Origin: Novosphingobium sp. CECT 9465 | Lineage (GTDB): Bacteria; Pseudomonadota; Alphaproteobacteria; Sphingomonadales; Sphingomonadaceae | Length of the DNA: 64,000 bases | Assembly: GCF_920987055.1 (NCBI RefSeq) | Contig: NZ_CAKLBX010000001.1 | Span: 558,001 to 622,000, forward strand | Reading direction: 5' to 3' | Shown here: positions 47,446-55,581 of the stretch, piece after piece | Position numbering within the stretch: position 1 is the stretch's first letter | Layout: every line of letters starts with the position of its first letter | Translations under genes and position numbers: made by a program | Notes under the pieces: model-generated | Databases searched by the model: none | What the model was told of the DNA's origin: nothing | Seen by the model: the letters and a program-made list of their open reading frames with translations, nothing else

Positions 47446-47469
47446 CCCCCTCCTCTGGAGAGGAAGGGG
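47446..47469. repeat. Short dispersed palindrome, copy D
   Basis: CCCCCTCCTCTGGAGAGGAAG then GGG, an imperfect palindrome resembling the inner units of the fmt-truA repeat. It begins 11 bases after the DUF3237 stop and may act as a 3'-end hairpin. Confidence 0.5.
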
Positions 47470-47507
47470 AGAAAGCTTGACGCAAACCTCATCACACAGC
47501 ATAACAA

Positions 47508-47519
47508 TAACAATTGTTA
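47508..47519. promoter_or_regulatory. TAACAATTGTTA palindrome, site 2
   Basis: Identical to the 12-base palindrome at 43745-43756, here 26 bases before the GTG of the flavoprotein gene; a half-site-like ATAACAA lies directly upstream. Probably the operator for the flavocytochrome unit. Confidence 0.65.
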
Positions 47520-47545
47520 GAAAAATACATGGGAGAATCCGTCCG

Positions 47546-49132
47546 GTGAAGCTTCACCTTCCCCCCCGCGTCAGCCCCAGACAGTTCCAGTCCGCGATGA
47601 CCGCCTTTGCCGGCGTCGTCGGCAAGGACTGGGTGATGAACAGCGACGCCGACCGCGATGCCTATGCCGATACTTACGCCCCCGGCAGCACCGAAGAATG
47701 GCCTGCATCGGCCGCCGTCGCGCCTGTCAGCGTGGACGAAGTGCGCGCGATCGTGCGGCTGGCGAACGAATACAAGGTGCCGCTGTGGCCGGTCGCGCGC
47801 GGCAAGAACCTGGGCTACGGCACGGCTGCCCCGCGCATGGAAGGCAGCGTGGTCATGGACCTGGGGCGCATGAACAAGGTGCTCGAACTCGATCATGGGC
47901 TGGCCTATTGCGTGGTCGAACCGGGCGTCGGGTTTTTCGATCTTTATGACCGGATACAGCGCGAAAAGGCACCGTTATGGCTTTCGGTTCCGGGCAATGC
48001 CTGGGGTTCTGTGCTGGGCAACGCGCTGGAACACGGCATTGGCTATACGTCCTACGGGCTGCACGCGCGCAATCTGTGCGGGATCGAGGCGGTGTTGCCC
48101 GATGGCGATCTGCTGCGCACCGGCATGGGCGCGATGAAGGACAATCCCGCGTGGCACCTGTTTCCGATGAGCTACGGCCCGACGTGGGATCTGGCGTTTT
48201 CGCAATCCAACCTCGGTGTGGTCACAAAGGCGGGCGTGTGGTTGCAGCCTGCGCCGGAGACATCGCTTGAACTCGTTTGGGATATTCCCAAAGTCGATGA
48301 TATTTCATGGGTGATCGACACGATCACGCCGCTCAAGATATCCGGCCTGATCGACCAGAACGTGTTCATCCCGTCATGGCTGGGCAAGATGGTGCTGAAA
48401 GGCCAGCGCCGCGACTTCTGGGACAAGCCCTCCGCCATTCCCGAATGGCGCGTGGCCGAACTGCTCAAGCAGTACAAGCTGGGCTACTGGCAGGTTGCGC
48501 TGCGCCTTTATGGTGAAGAGCCGGTGGTCAAGGCGCGTGCCGAAGTGGTCAAGGCCGCGATGAAGCGGCACCTTGACGCTTCGCCGCAGGAGAACTGGTG
48601 GCGGCAGGGCGATCCCGTAGGTCAGTATGAAATCACGATGGGCGTACCATCAGCGGTGCCCTTGCAGATGTCCGACTGGATCGGCGGACGCGGGGCGCAC
48701 ATGGGCTTTTCGCCCGTGGTCCCTGCTACCGGCAAGCATGTGCTCGATCAGATGCACCGCAGCCGCAAGATCATCGCGGATTTCGATGTCGATTTCTACG
48801 CCAGCTTCACCATCGGCGGACGCTTTGCCAACAACGTCAACATGCTGATGTACGATCGCGACAACGCGGACGAAGTGCTCAAGATGCGCAAGCTTTTCGA
48901 TGCGCTGATCGTCGACACCGCCAAGGCGGGCTACGCCGAATATCGCACGCACCTTGGTTGGATGGACCCGGTGATGGAGACCTTCGATTTCAACAGCCAC
49001 GCCTTGCGCCGCTTCGACGAAAGGGTGAAATCCGCGCTCGATCCCAACGGCATCATTGCGCCGGGCAAACAGGGCGTCTGGCCTGCAAATTACGCGAACA
49101 TGCGCGGGTCTTCCTACAAGGGAGGGCAGTGA
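47546..49132 (+). CDS. FAD-binding oxidoreductase, VAO / 4-cresol dehydrogenase family
   Basis: Flavoprotein of 528 residues acting on para-substituted phenols. FAD site PVARGKNLGYGTAAP, the substrate Tyr-Arg pair Y466-R467 and the family ending LDPNGIIAPGKQGV are present. His385 in GAHMGFSP lies 81 residues before Y466, the same spacing as VAO His422 to Tyr503, so FAD is probably His-linked. No signal peptide is visible, unlike the paralogue at 2.7-4.4 kb, although its partner cytochrome is exported. The GTG at 47546 (GGGAG 10 nt upstream) is the likely start. It ends 1 nt before the cytochrome gene. Confidence 0.88.
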   Translation: MKLHLPPRVSPRQFQSAMTAFAGVVGKDWVMNSDADRDAYADTYAPGSTEEWPASAAVAPVSVDEVRAIVRLANEYKVPLWPVARGKNLGYGTAAPRMEGSVVMDLGRMNKVLELDHGLAYCVVEPGVGFFDLYDRIQREKAPLWLSVPGNAWGSVLGNALEHGIGYTSYGLHARNLCGIEAVLPDGDLLRTGMGAMKDNPAWHLFPMSYGPTWDLAFSQSNLGVVTKAGVWLQPAPETSLELVWDIPKVDDISWVIDTITPLKISGLIDQNVFIPSWLGKMVLKGQRRDFWDKPSAIPEWRVAELLKQYKLGYWQVALRLYGEEPVVKARAEVVKAAMKRHLDASPQENWWRQGDPVGQYEITMGVPSAVPLQMSDWIGGRGAHMGFSPVVPATGKHVLDQMHRSRKIIADFDVDFYASFTIGGRFANNVNMLMYDRDNADEVLKMRKLFDALIVDTAKAGYAEYRTHLGWMDPVMETFDFNSHALRRFDERVKSALDPNGIIAPGKQGVWPANYANMRGSSYKGGQ

Positions 49133-49133
49133 G

Positions 49134-49556
49134 ATGAAGCGCATCGTTCTGGCCGCCGCGGTCCTTGCGTTCAGCGCCGCAGCTTATGCGCAAGGTACGG
49201 CAGCACTCCCTCCACCCCCCGGCGGTCCCCCGCCGATGCCGCCGTACATCTTGCGCCCGCTTGCGCCTGATGGCGATCGCCTGAAGCCAGGTCGCGATGG
49301 CAAGGCGCTGTTCGAAGTACATTGCGGCTACTGCCACCTTGTCGGCGGGATGGGCACCAACCTGTTGACCAAGCAGCAGATGCTGGCGGGCAATCCGCCG
49401 GAAAAGGGCCTGCTTTCCAACCGTGACGATCTGACCGCCGAGTACGTCAAGTCCGTGGTCCGCATGGGCAAGGGCGCCATGCCGCAGCAGACCAGGGTGG
49501 ACCTGACTGACGCGGAGCTTGATGCCGTGGCGGTATATCTTGGAAAGGCTGGCTGA
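49134..49556 (+). CDS. c-type cytochrome, flavocytochrome subunit
   Basis: Cytochrome c of 140 residues: signal peptide (ending AAAYA), a proline-rich linker, a heme motif CGYCH at about 63-67 and a candidate Met in GKGAMPQQ. The same CGYCH as in the cytochrome of the left operon. It presumably accepts electrons from the flavoprotein. GGAGGG lies before the ATG; the stop overlaps the next start (TGATG). Confidence 0.9.
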   Translation: MKRIVLAAAVLAFSAAAYAQGTAALPPPPGGPPPMPPYILRPLAPDGDRLKPGRDGKALFEVHCGYCHLVGGMGTNLLTKQQMLAGNPPEKGLLSNRDDLTAEYVKSVVRMGKGAMPQQTRVDLTDAELDAVAVYLGKAG

Positions 49557-49924
49557 TGCGGGTTTCAAGGCGCGCGATGCTCAAGGGCGGGGCGCTGGCC
49601 GGCTCAGCCATCGCCATGCCGGTCGTCGCTGGCGAAATGCAGCGCTTGCCGGTGATCGTGTTCGACAGCGGCATTGCCGAATCTGCCGCTTTTGCGACAA
49701 GCCGGGCGGGATTGCGCCACATCGACCTTGCCGATGGTGTCGAAGCCGGGTGGCGCGCGCTGGGACAGCCCGATCGTGTTTCCGGGCTGACACGCTGGAG
49801 CGATTGGACCGCCTTGCGCGGTGCGCTGGAGGAACAGGGCCTGCGCGTGGTGCACGAGGCGCGTGTCCCGGCTCCACTTTCCCACCGGGATCATCTGTTC
49901 CGCTGGACGATGGCCGTCCGCTGA
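49556..49924 (+). CDS. Small Tat-signal protein of unknown function
   Basis: Protein of 122 residues that begins with a twin-arginine signal (VSRRAMLKGGALAGSAIAMP); the mature part is about 96 residues (LPVIVFDSGIAESAAFA ... HRDHLFRWTMAVR) with no cofactor motif. Coupled by TGATG to the cytochrome. Because the flavoprotein two genes upstream lacks a signal, this may be a carrier or assembly partner for its export. Not recognised as a known family. Confidence 0.65.
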   Translation: MRVSRRAMLKGGALAGSAIAMPVVAGEMQRLPVIVFDSGIAESAAFATSRAGLRHIDLADGVEAGWRALGQPDRVSGLTRWSDWTALRGALEEQGLRVVHEARVPAPLSHRDHLFRWTMAVR

Positions 49925-50072
49925 CCGCGCTGGCCCTGCCCCATTTGCCGTGATCTCAGATTGCGCGTGGTGAAATGTGTATTGTCGGCGCATGTTTGTG
50001 AGCGCGAACAGGGCTTATCCATCGGCCTGACAAAATGTCTGGCATGCGGGCTTGACCCGCGCTCCCGCTGAA

Positions 50073-50095
50073 TTAGTATGTGTTACTAACAAATT
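50073..50095. promoter_or_regulatory. Operator-like box before the GST/CoA-synthetase unit
   Basis: TTAGTA and TACTAA flank a 5-base spacer. The longer stretch 50076-50095 matches 62277-62296 upstream of ligM at 17 of 20 positions (GTATGTGTTRCWWACAAATT). It lies 39 bases before the GST start. Likely binding site of a MarR- or GntR-like regulator. Confidence 0.6.
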
Positions 50096-50133
50096 CCGAT
50101 GCAATCGGAATCGGGAGAGAGGTAAGCGAGCGG

Positions 50134-50916
50134 ATGGACGAAGTAGCCCTCTATCATTGGGAACCCAACGCCAACTCCGGCAAGCCGATGCTGGCGCTGA
50201 TGGAAAAGGGTGTTCCCTTTGTCAGCCACTACACGGACATGCTGCAGTTCGATCAGCACAAGCCGGAATATCTCGCGATCAATCCGCAGGGCACGATCCC
50301 GGCGATGACGCATCATGCCAAGGATGGCAGGCGCGTGCTGACCGAGAGCACCGCAATCATGGAATACGTGAACGAGCAGTTCGCCGGGCCAGACCTGATG
50401 CCGGGTGATCCGCAGGACAGGTGGCGCGTCCGCTGGTGGATGAAGTTCATGGACCAGTGGCTTGGCCCCAGCTTCTCGATGATCGGCTGGAGCGTGTTCG
50501 TCGGCCCGATGGTGCGGCAGCGCGATCCTGCCGAACTCGAAGCCGCGATTGATCGCATCCCGATGCCCGAACGGCGCGTGGCCTGGCGCAAGGCGATCAG
50601 CGGCAGCTTTTCGGAAAGCGAAATGGCAGAAAGCCGCCGCCGCGTGGCGCTGGGCATTGCCATGCTGGAGGAGGAACTGGGCAAGCGGCCCTATGTCGGG
50701 TCGAACCAGTACACGCTGGCCGACATCAACATCTTCAACAGCACTTATTCACTGCCGATGTCGCAGCCCGATCTGGCGGGCAAGGAGAAGACGCCGAATA
50801 TCATGCGCTGGCTCAAGCGTGTCTATCAGCGCGATGCGGTGAAGCAGACATGGGCGATGGGCAAGACGGACCTTGCCACGCGCTACGGCCTGATCATGGC
50901 GGAGATCGAAGCATGA
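50134..50916 (+). CDS. Glutathione S-transferase, beta-etherase-like
   Basis: GST of 260 residues. The N domain (LYHWEPNANSGKPMLALMEKG, YLAINPQGTIPAMTHH, LTESTAIMEYVNEQF) resembles the sphingomonad Lig-type etherases, with the likely glutathione-activating Ser in the NANSGK loop. The C domain contains RWWMKFMDQWLGPSFS and YTLADINIFN. It could cleave an aryl ether or remove glutathione from an adduct. ATGA overlap with the following GST. Confidence 0.85.
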   Translation: MDEVALYHWEPNANSGKPMLALMEKGVPFVSHYTDMLQFDQHKPEYLAINPQGTIPAMTHHAKDGRRVLTESTAIMEYVNEQFAGPDLMPGDPQDRWRVRWWMKFMDQWLGPSFSMIGWSVFVGPMVRQRDPAELEAAIDRIPMPERRVAWRKAISGSFSESEMAESRRRVALGIAMLEEELGKRPYVGSNQYTLADINIFNSTYSLPMSQPDLAGKEKTPNIMRWLKRVYQRDAVKQTWAMGKTDLATRYGLIMAEIEA

Positions 50917-51698
50917 GCGCTGTTCTTTATCACGGCGAACCCAACGGCGCATCGCTGACCGTGCTGGCCGCGCTGGAAGAGGCGGGCCTTGCGCTGGAAT
51001 GCCGCCACATCGACCTGCTTGCGGGCGAGCGTCATGCCTTGCCCGGCGTGACCGAAAATATTGCCATCGACCTTGGTGTCGAAGGCGAAGGACCGGTGCT
51101 GGTGGCCAACGGAGAGGCGATGACCGAATCCGTGTTTCTGGCGCAATATATCGACGAAGCCGCAGGTGGTGCAGGGCTGCAACCGACCGATGCCTATGCG
51201 CATTGGGAAATGATGATGTGGTGCCGCCAGATCACTGAGCGGCTTTCGCCCGCTGCGGCGCTGCTCGGCAATCTGGCGACGTCGCAGGCCATGATTGCGG
51301 CGATTCCGGCACAGGATTTCGCCACGCTGACATCGCGCATCGTTTCGGACGACTTGCGCGAACGCTGGCAGGCGCTGCACGACGATGCCATCGACGCAGC
51401 CCAGATTGCCGATAGCGAAGCCAAAGTCATGGCAACTGTCGAGCGCTGCGAAACGCAGCTCGGCGATGGCCGCGAATGGCTGATGGGGCCGTTCTCGATT
51501 GCCGATCTTGTTACTTATTCATGGCTGGCGGGGATGCGCCTTTTGCGCCCCGATGCTTTCGACAATGCTGCGCGCACCAACGCCTGGCTTGATCGGGTCG
51601 CCGCGCGGCCAGCGGTGATCGCCGCGCTTGCCCGCAGCACTGTTTCAGAACCGCTTCGGGTCTTTGCACCGGGGCCAGAAATCAACCGTTGGGGATAA
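50913..51698 (+). CDS. Glutathione S-transferase family protein
   Basis: GST-like protein of 261 residues, more divergent: VLYHGEPNGASLTVLAALEEAG at the start, MTESVFLAQYIDE, and a helical domain with FSIADLVTYSWL. The loop reads NGASLT, so the catalytic Ser may be conserved. Translationally coupled to the preceding GST, so the two may form a heterodimer or act in sequence. Confidence 0.8.
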   Translation: MSAVLYHGEPNGASLTVLAALEEAGLALECRHIDLLAGERHALPGVTENIAIDLGVEGEGPVLVANGEAMTESVFLAQYIDEAAGGAGLQPTDAYAHWEMMMWCRQITERLSPAAALLGNLATSQAMIAAIPAQDFATLTSRIVSDDLRERWQALHDDAIDAAQIADSEAKVMATVERCETQLGDGREWLMGPFSIADLVTYSWLAGMRLLRPDAFDNAARTNAWLDRVAARPAVIAALARSTVSEPLRVFAPGPEINRWG

Positions 51699-51701
51699 CC
51701 T

Positions 51702-53267
51702 GTGCGCGCCATCGATTATTTTGACCGCGGCCATGACCGCAATCCGCAGCGTCTTGCCATTGTCGATACCGAGAATGGCCTGAAACTTACTTTCGCGGAA
51801 ACCAGGGCGCTTTCGCAACGGATTGCCGCGGCGCTGCAAAAGGGCGGTTTCGAGAATCAGGACCTGCTCGGCCTATATGGTCCAAACGATGGCATGCTTC
51901 TGGTGGCCCTGCTGGCGATGTGGCGCGCCAACGGCAAATGGGTGCCAGTCAACACGCGCAACGCGATCGATGCCAATGCCGCCTATATCAACTATGTCCG
52001 CCTGAAATGGATGGTCTACCATTCGTCGAAGGCCGATGAAGTGGATCAGCTGAAGGCCCTGTGCCCGACGCTTCGCCACTTCGTCTGCCTTGACAAGCGC
52101 ATGGGCGATGATCCCAGTCTTGAGGAATTCATCGCAGGGGTTTCCGAGGTGGACTTCGTGGAGCCGGAAGTCGATGCGTTCGGCAACCTGATGGACATGG
52201 TCGGCATCTTTCCCACCGGCGGCACCACCGGCCCATCGAAGGGCGCGAACGTCACCAACCTTGGCTGGGGCACGATGATCGAAACCGCGGCTGACGGCAT
52301 GGGCGGGCGCACGGATGATCCGGTGGCGCTGGTCTCTGCTCCGATCACCCATGCGGCAGGTCCCATCGCGCTTTCGACGATGAGCCTTGGCGCAACGCAG
52401 GTGATCCTGCCCGGCTTCGATGCAGATGCCGTGCTCAGGACGATTGGCGACTACAAGGTCACGCACATGTACCTGCCGCCAACGGCAATGTACCAGTTGC
52501 TCGCCTCGCCTGAGATCGACAAGCACGATTATTCATCGCTGAAAATCTTCATCCTTGTCGGATCGCCGTGCAGCCCGGAAAAGCTGCGGCAGGCGGTGGA
52601 AATCTTCGGTCCGGCCATGTGCCAGTCCTATGGCCAGGTGGAATGCCCGATGATCGTGGCCTGGTTCCCGCCAGAGGACGTGGCGCGGTTTGCCACTGCG
52701 GCTCCTGAAAAACTGGCATCCTGCGGAAAGCCCACCCGGTCGATCCGGGTGGCGTTGCTGGATGACGACGGCAAGGAGGTGCCCTTGGGCGAGGCGGGCG
52801 AGATTTGCGTACGGGGCGCGCTGGTCACCCATTCCTACTTTGAAAAGCCGGAAGAAACCGCCGAAATCCGCAAGTTCGGCTGGCACCATACCGGCGACGT
52901 CGGCAAGCTGGACGAGGACGGTTATCTCTACATCGTCGACCGCAAGAAGGACATGGTCGTATCGGGCGGATTCAATGTGTTCACGGCAGAGGTCGAGGCT
53001 GCCGTTACCGAACTCGCAGCCGTGCGTGAGGCTTGTGTGTTCGGCATCCCGCATGAAAAGTGGGGCGAACAGGTTCATGCCGTGGTTGTGGCCGATGGCA
53101 TCACCGATGCGGAAATCATCGCTTATACAAAGCAGCGCCTGGGCGGGGTGAAGGCGCCGAAATCTGTGGAATTTGTGGAATCCATTCCGCGCACCGCAGC
53201 GGGCAAGATGGACAAGAAAGCGCTGCGCATCAAGTATTGGGGCGATGTCCAGCGCATGGTGAACTGA
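51702..53267 (+). CDS. Acyl-CoA synthetase (AMP-binding)
   Basis: Adenylate-forming enzyme of 521 residues that activates a carboxylic acid with ATP and CoA. Motifs: FPTGGTTGPSKG (P-loop, about 168), QSYGQVECP, WHHTGDVGKLDEDGYLYIVD, the hinge RKKDMVVSGG and the catalytic Lys in PRTAAGKMDKKAL. The GTG at 51702 has GGGGA upstream. In this setting the substrate is probably an aromatic acid such as a phenylpropanoid; not certain. Confidence 0.9.
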   Translation: MRAIDYFDRGHDRNPQRLAIVDTENGLKLTFAETRALSQRIAAALQKGGFENQDLLGLYGPNDGMLLVALLAMWRANGKWVPVNTRNAIDANAAYINYVRLKWMVYHSSKADEVDQLKALCPTLRHFVCLDKRMGDDPSLEEFIAGVSEVDFVEPEVDAFGNLMDMVGIFPTGGTTGPSKGANVTNLGWGTMIETAADGMGGRTDDPVALVSAPITHAAGPIALSTMSLGATQVILPGFDADAVLRTIGDYKVTHMYLPPTAMYQLLASPEIDKHDYSSLKIFILVGSPCSPEKLRQAVEIFGPAMCQSYGQVECPMIVAWFPPEDVARFATAAPEKLASCGKPTRSIRVALLDDDGKEVPLGEAGEICVRGALVTHSYFEKPEETAEIRKFGWHHTGDVGKLDEDGYLYIVDRKKDMVVSGGFNVFTAEVEAAVTELAAVREACVFGIPHEKWGEQVHAVVVADGITDAEIIAYTKQRLGGVKAPKSVEFVESIPRTAAGKMDKKALRIKYWGDVQRMVN

Positions 53268-53341
53268 ACACGCACAACAAACGGGGTGGACCGAGCCGGG
53301 GAACCGGACGGTCGGGCCGGATGGCCGGGAGAGGATGCAAC

Positions 53342-55471
53342 ATGAAACGGGATCGCAAGCTGAAACTGGCCCTTGCCGCAACGCTGGCAATCGCCCTGCC
53401 TTTGACGGCATGCAGCGTGAAGACCAGTGCCGAAGGTGGGGTAAACGCCCAGTCGATCATCATCGGCAATGGGGCGAACTGGCTGTCCCATGGTCGCACA
53501 TATGATGAGCAGCGCTTCAGCCCGTTGAACCAGATCACGCCCGCCAACGTGGGGAATCTGGGCCTTGCATGGTTTGCCGATATGGACACCGCGCGCGGGC
53601 AGGAAGCCACGCCGCTGGTGATCGACGGCAAGATATACTTCACCACCGCCTGGTCGAAGGCCAAGGCCTATGATGCAGTATCGGGCAAGCTGCTGTGGGA
53701 ATACGATCCCAAGGTGCCCGGCGAAACCGCCGTCAAGGCGTGTTGCGATGTCGTCAATCGCGGCATGGCGGCGTGGGGTGACAAGCTGTATCTCGGCACG
53801 CTCGATGGCCGCCTTGTTGCGCTGGATCGCGCCACCGGCAAGGAAGTCTGGTCCACGGTCACGGTTGACCAGACCAAGCCTTACACCATCACAGGTGCCC
53901 CGCGCGCGATCAATGGCCTGATCATCATCGGCAATGGCGGCGCGGAAATGGGGGTGCGCGGCTATGTGACGGCCTATGACGCGCAGACCGGCAAGCAGGT
54001 CTGGCGGTTCTACACCGTGCCGGACAAGCCGGGCAACAATGACGAGGAATACCTCAGGAAAGCCGAAGCCACCTGGAAGGGCGAATGGTGGAAGCTGGGC
54101 GGCGGCGGCACCGTGTGGGATGCCATGGCCTATGATCCCGAACTCGATCTGCTCTATATCGGTGTCGGCAACGGCAGCCCGTGGAATCAGGCCTACCGTT
54201 CTCCCGGCGGCGGCGACAACCTGTACCTGTCATCCATCGTCGCGATCCACGCAAAGACCGGCGAATATGCCTGGCATTTCCAGCAGACGCCTGGCGAAAC
54301 GTGGGACTTTACCGCCACGCAGCACATCATTCTGGCCGATCTGGAAATCGATGGAAAGCAGCGCAAGGTGCTGATGCAGGCACCCAAGAACGGCTTCTTC
54401 TATGTGATAGACCGGACCAACGGCCAGTTCATTTCGGGCAACGCCTTCGTCCCGGTCAACTGGGCCAAGGGTCTCGATCCGGTGACGGGCCGCCCGATCG
54501 AACTGCCTGAGGCGCGCTACGACCAGACCGGCAAGCCGTTCATCGGATCACCCGGCGCAGGTGGCGCGCATAGCTGGCATCCGATGGCCTATGACCCCAC
54601 CAATCGCCTGGTCTATATCCCGGCGCAACTGGCGGCCTATCCCTACTTTCCGGCAAAGGACTGGAAGCCGCAGGCTGTCGGCTTCAATACCGGAGTGGAT
54701 GGCGCGGCAGGGGCCATGCCCCCCATCCGCGAGGCGCGCGAGGCGGCGCGGGCCGCGACGACGGGCGCCATCGTGGCATGGGACCCGGTGGAGAAGAAGG
54801 AACGCTGGCGTATCAACTTTCCGGGGCCATGGAACGGTGGCATGCTGGCAACGGCGGGAGGATTGCTGTTTCAGGGCAACGCCAAGGGCCTGTTCGCAGC
54901 CTATTCTTCAAAGGATGGCAAGGAATTGTGGTCGTTCCCGGCGCAAACCGGGGTCGTGGCAGCACCGATCACGTTTACGGCTGGCGGCGAACAATACGTC
55001 GCCGTACTGGCCGGGTGGGGCGGCATCTGGCCGCTGGCGACCGGCGTTCTGGCCGACAAGTCAGGGCCGGTGCGCAACATCAGCCGGTTGCTGGTGTTCA
55101 AGATCGGCGGCAAGGCGAAGCTGCCCGATGCGCCGCCGTTCGAGAAGCGCCTCCTTAATCCGCCGCCGATGGCAGGGACGCCCGAAACCATCGCCTTGGG
55201 CAACACGCTCTACGGCCAGTATTGCAACGTCTGCCACGGTGATGCGGCTGTGGGTGCCTTGCTGCCCGATTTGCGTCACAGCGGCGTCACGGCTGATCCT
55301 GACACTTGGCAATCGGTTGTCCATGACGGAATCCTGAAGGACAACGGCATGATTGCGTGGAGCAAGTACATGACGAAGGACCAGATCGAAGCGATCCGCC
55401 ACTACGTGATCAAGCGCGCGCATGAAGACAGTGCGCTTGAAGACAGTGCGCTTGAAGACAAAGGTGGCTGA
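53342..55471 (+). CDS. PQQ-dependent quinohemoprotein dehydrogenase (second copy)
   Basis: Quinohemoprotein of 709 residues, paralogous to the one at 44.7 kb. It has a lipoprotein-type signal (LPLTAC), the vicinal Cys pair ACCDVVNRG, WKLGGGGTVWDAMAYDP, the catalytic Asp region TWDFTATQH and a C-terminal heme domain with CNVCHGD (about residue 623). The extreme C terminus carries a duplicated 5-residue unit (EDSAL twice). GAGAGG precedes the ATG. It closes the GST-GST-CoA synthetase transcription unit. Confidence 0.92.
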   Translation: MKRDRKLKLALAATLAIALPLTACSVKTSAEGGVNAQSIIIGNGANWLSHGRTYDEQRFSPLNQITPANVGNLGLAWFADMDTARGQEATPLVIDGKIYFTTAWSKAKAYDAVSGKLLWEYDPKVPGETAVKACCDVVNRGMAAWGDKLYLGTLDGRLVALDRATGKEVWSTVTVDQTKPYTITGAPRAINGLIIIGNGGAEMGVRGYVTAYDAQTGKQVWRFYTVPDKPGNNDEEYLRKAEATWKGEWWKLGGGGTVWDAMAYDPELDLLYIGVGNGSPWNQAYRSPGGGDNLYLSSIVAIHAKTGEYAWHFQQTPGETWDFTATQHIILADLEIDGKQRKVLMQAPKNGFFYVIDRTNGQFISGNAFVPVNWAKGLDPVTGRPIELPEARYDQTGKPFIGSPGAGGAHSWHPMAYDPTNRLVYIPAQLAAYPYFPAKDWKPQAVGFNTGVDGAAGAMPPIREAREAARAATTGAIVAWDPVEKKERWRINFPGPWNGGMLATAGGLLFQGNAKGLFAAYSSKDGKELWSFPAQTGVVAAPITFTAGGEQYVAVLAGWGGIWPLATGVLADKSGPVRNISRLLVFKIGGKAKLPDAPPFEKRLLNPPPMAGTPETIALGNTLYGQYCNVCHGDAAVGALLPDLRHSGVTADPDTWQSVVHDGILKDNGMIAWSKYMTKDQIEAIRHYVIKRAHEDSALEDSALEDKGG
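55424..55459 (+). repeat. 15-base tandem repeat in the PQQ dehydrogenase 3' end
   Basis: GAAGACAGTGCGCTT twice in a row plus a partial third copy, in frame, encoding the ED-SAL repeats. Probably a slippage product that leaves the protein functional. Confidence 0.85.
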
Positions 55472-55535
55472 CAGGGGCGGCTGACACTGCACGGGAATCT
55501 GATTCCGTGCGGGATCGGGCTTTCGCACTCACATA

Positions 55536-55559
55536 AATATGTTATGACTCATTACAAAA
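55536..55559. promoter_or_regulatory. AT-rich imperfect palindrome before the aldehyde dehydrogenase gene
   Basis: TTATGACTCATTA (10 of 13 positions symmetric) followed by CAAAAT, about 30 bases before the start codon. It recalls the TATGT...ACAAA boxes at 50.08 and 62.28 kb but with different spacing, so it may bind a related regulator or be a promoter element. Confidence 0.35.
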
Positions 55560-55581
55560 TCCGCATGGAGAGGAGTCGACG

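Noticed and set aside
47546..49132. Naming the second flavoprotein eugenol or vanillyl-alcohol oxidase
   Set aside because: The His linkage fits, but the coupled cytochrome c argues for a dehydrogenase using cytochrome rather than oxygen.
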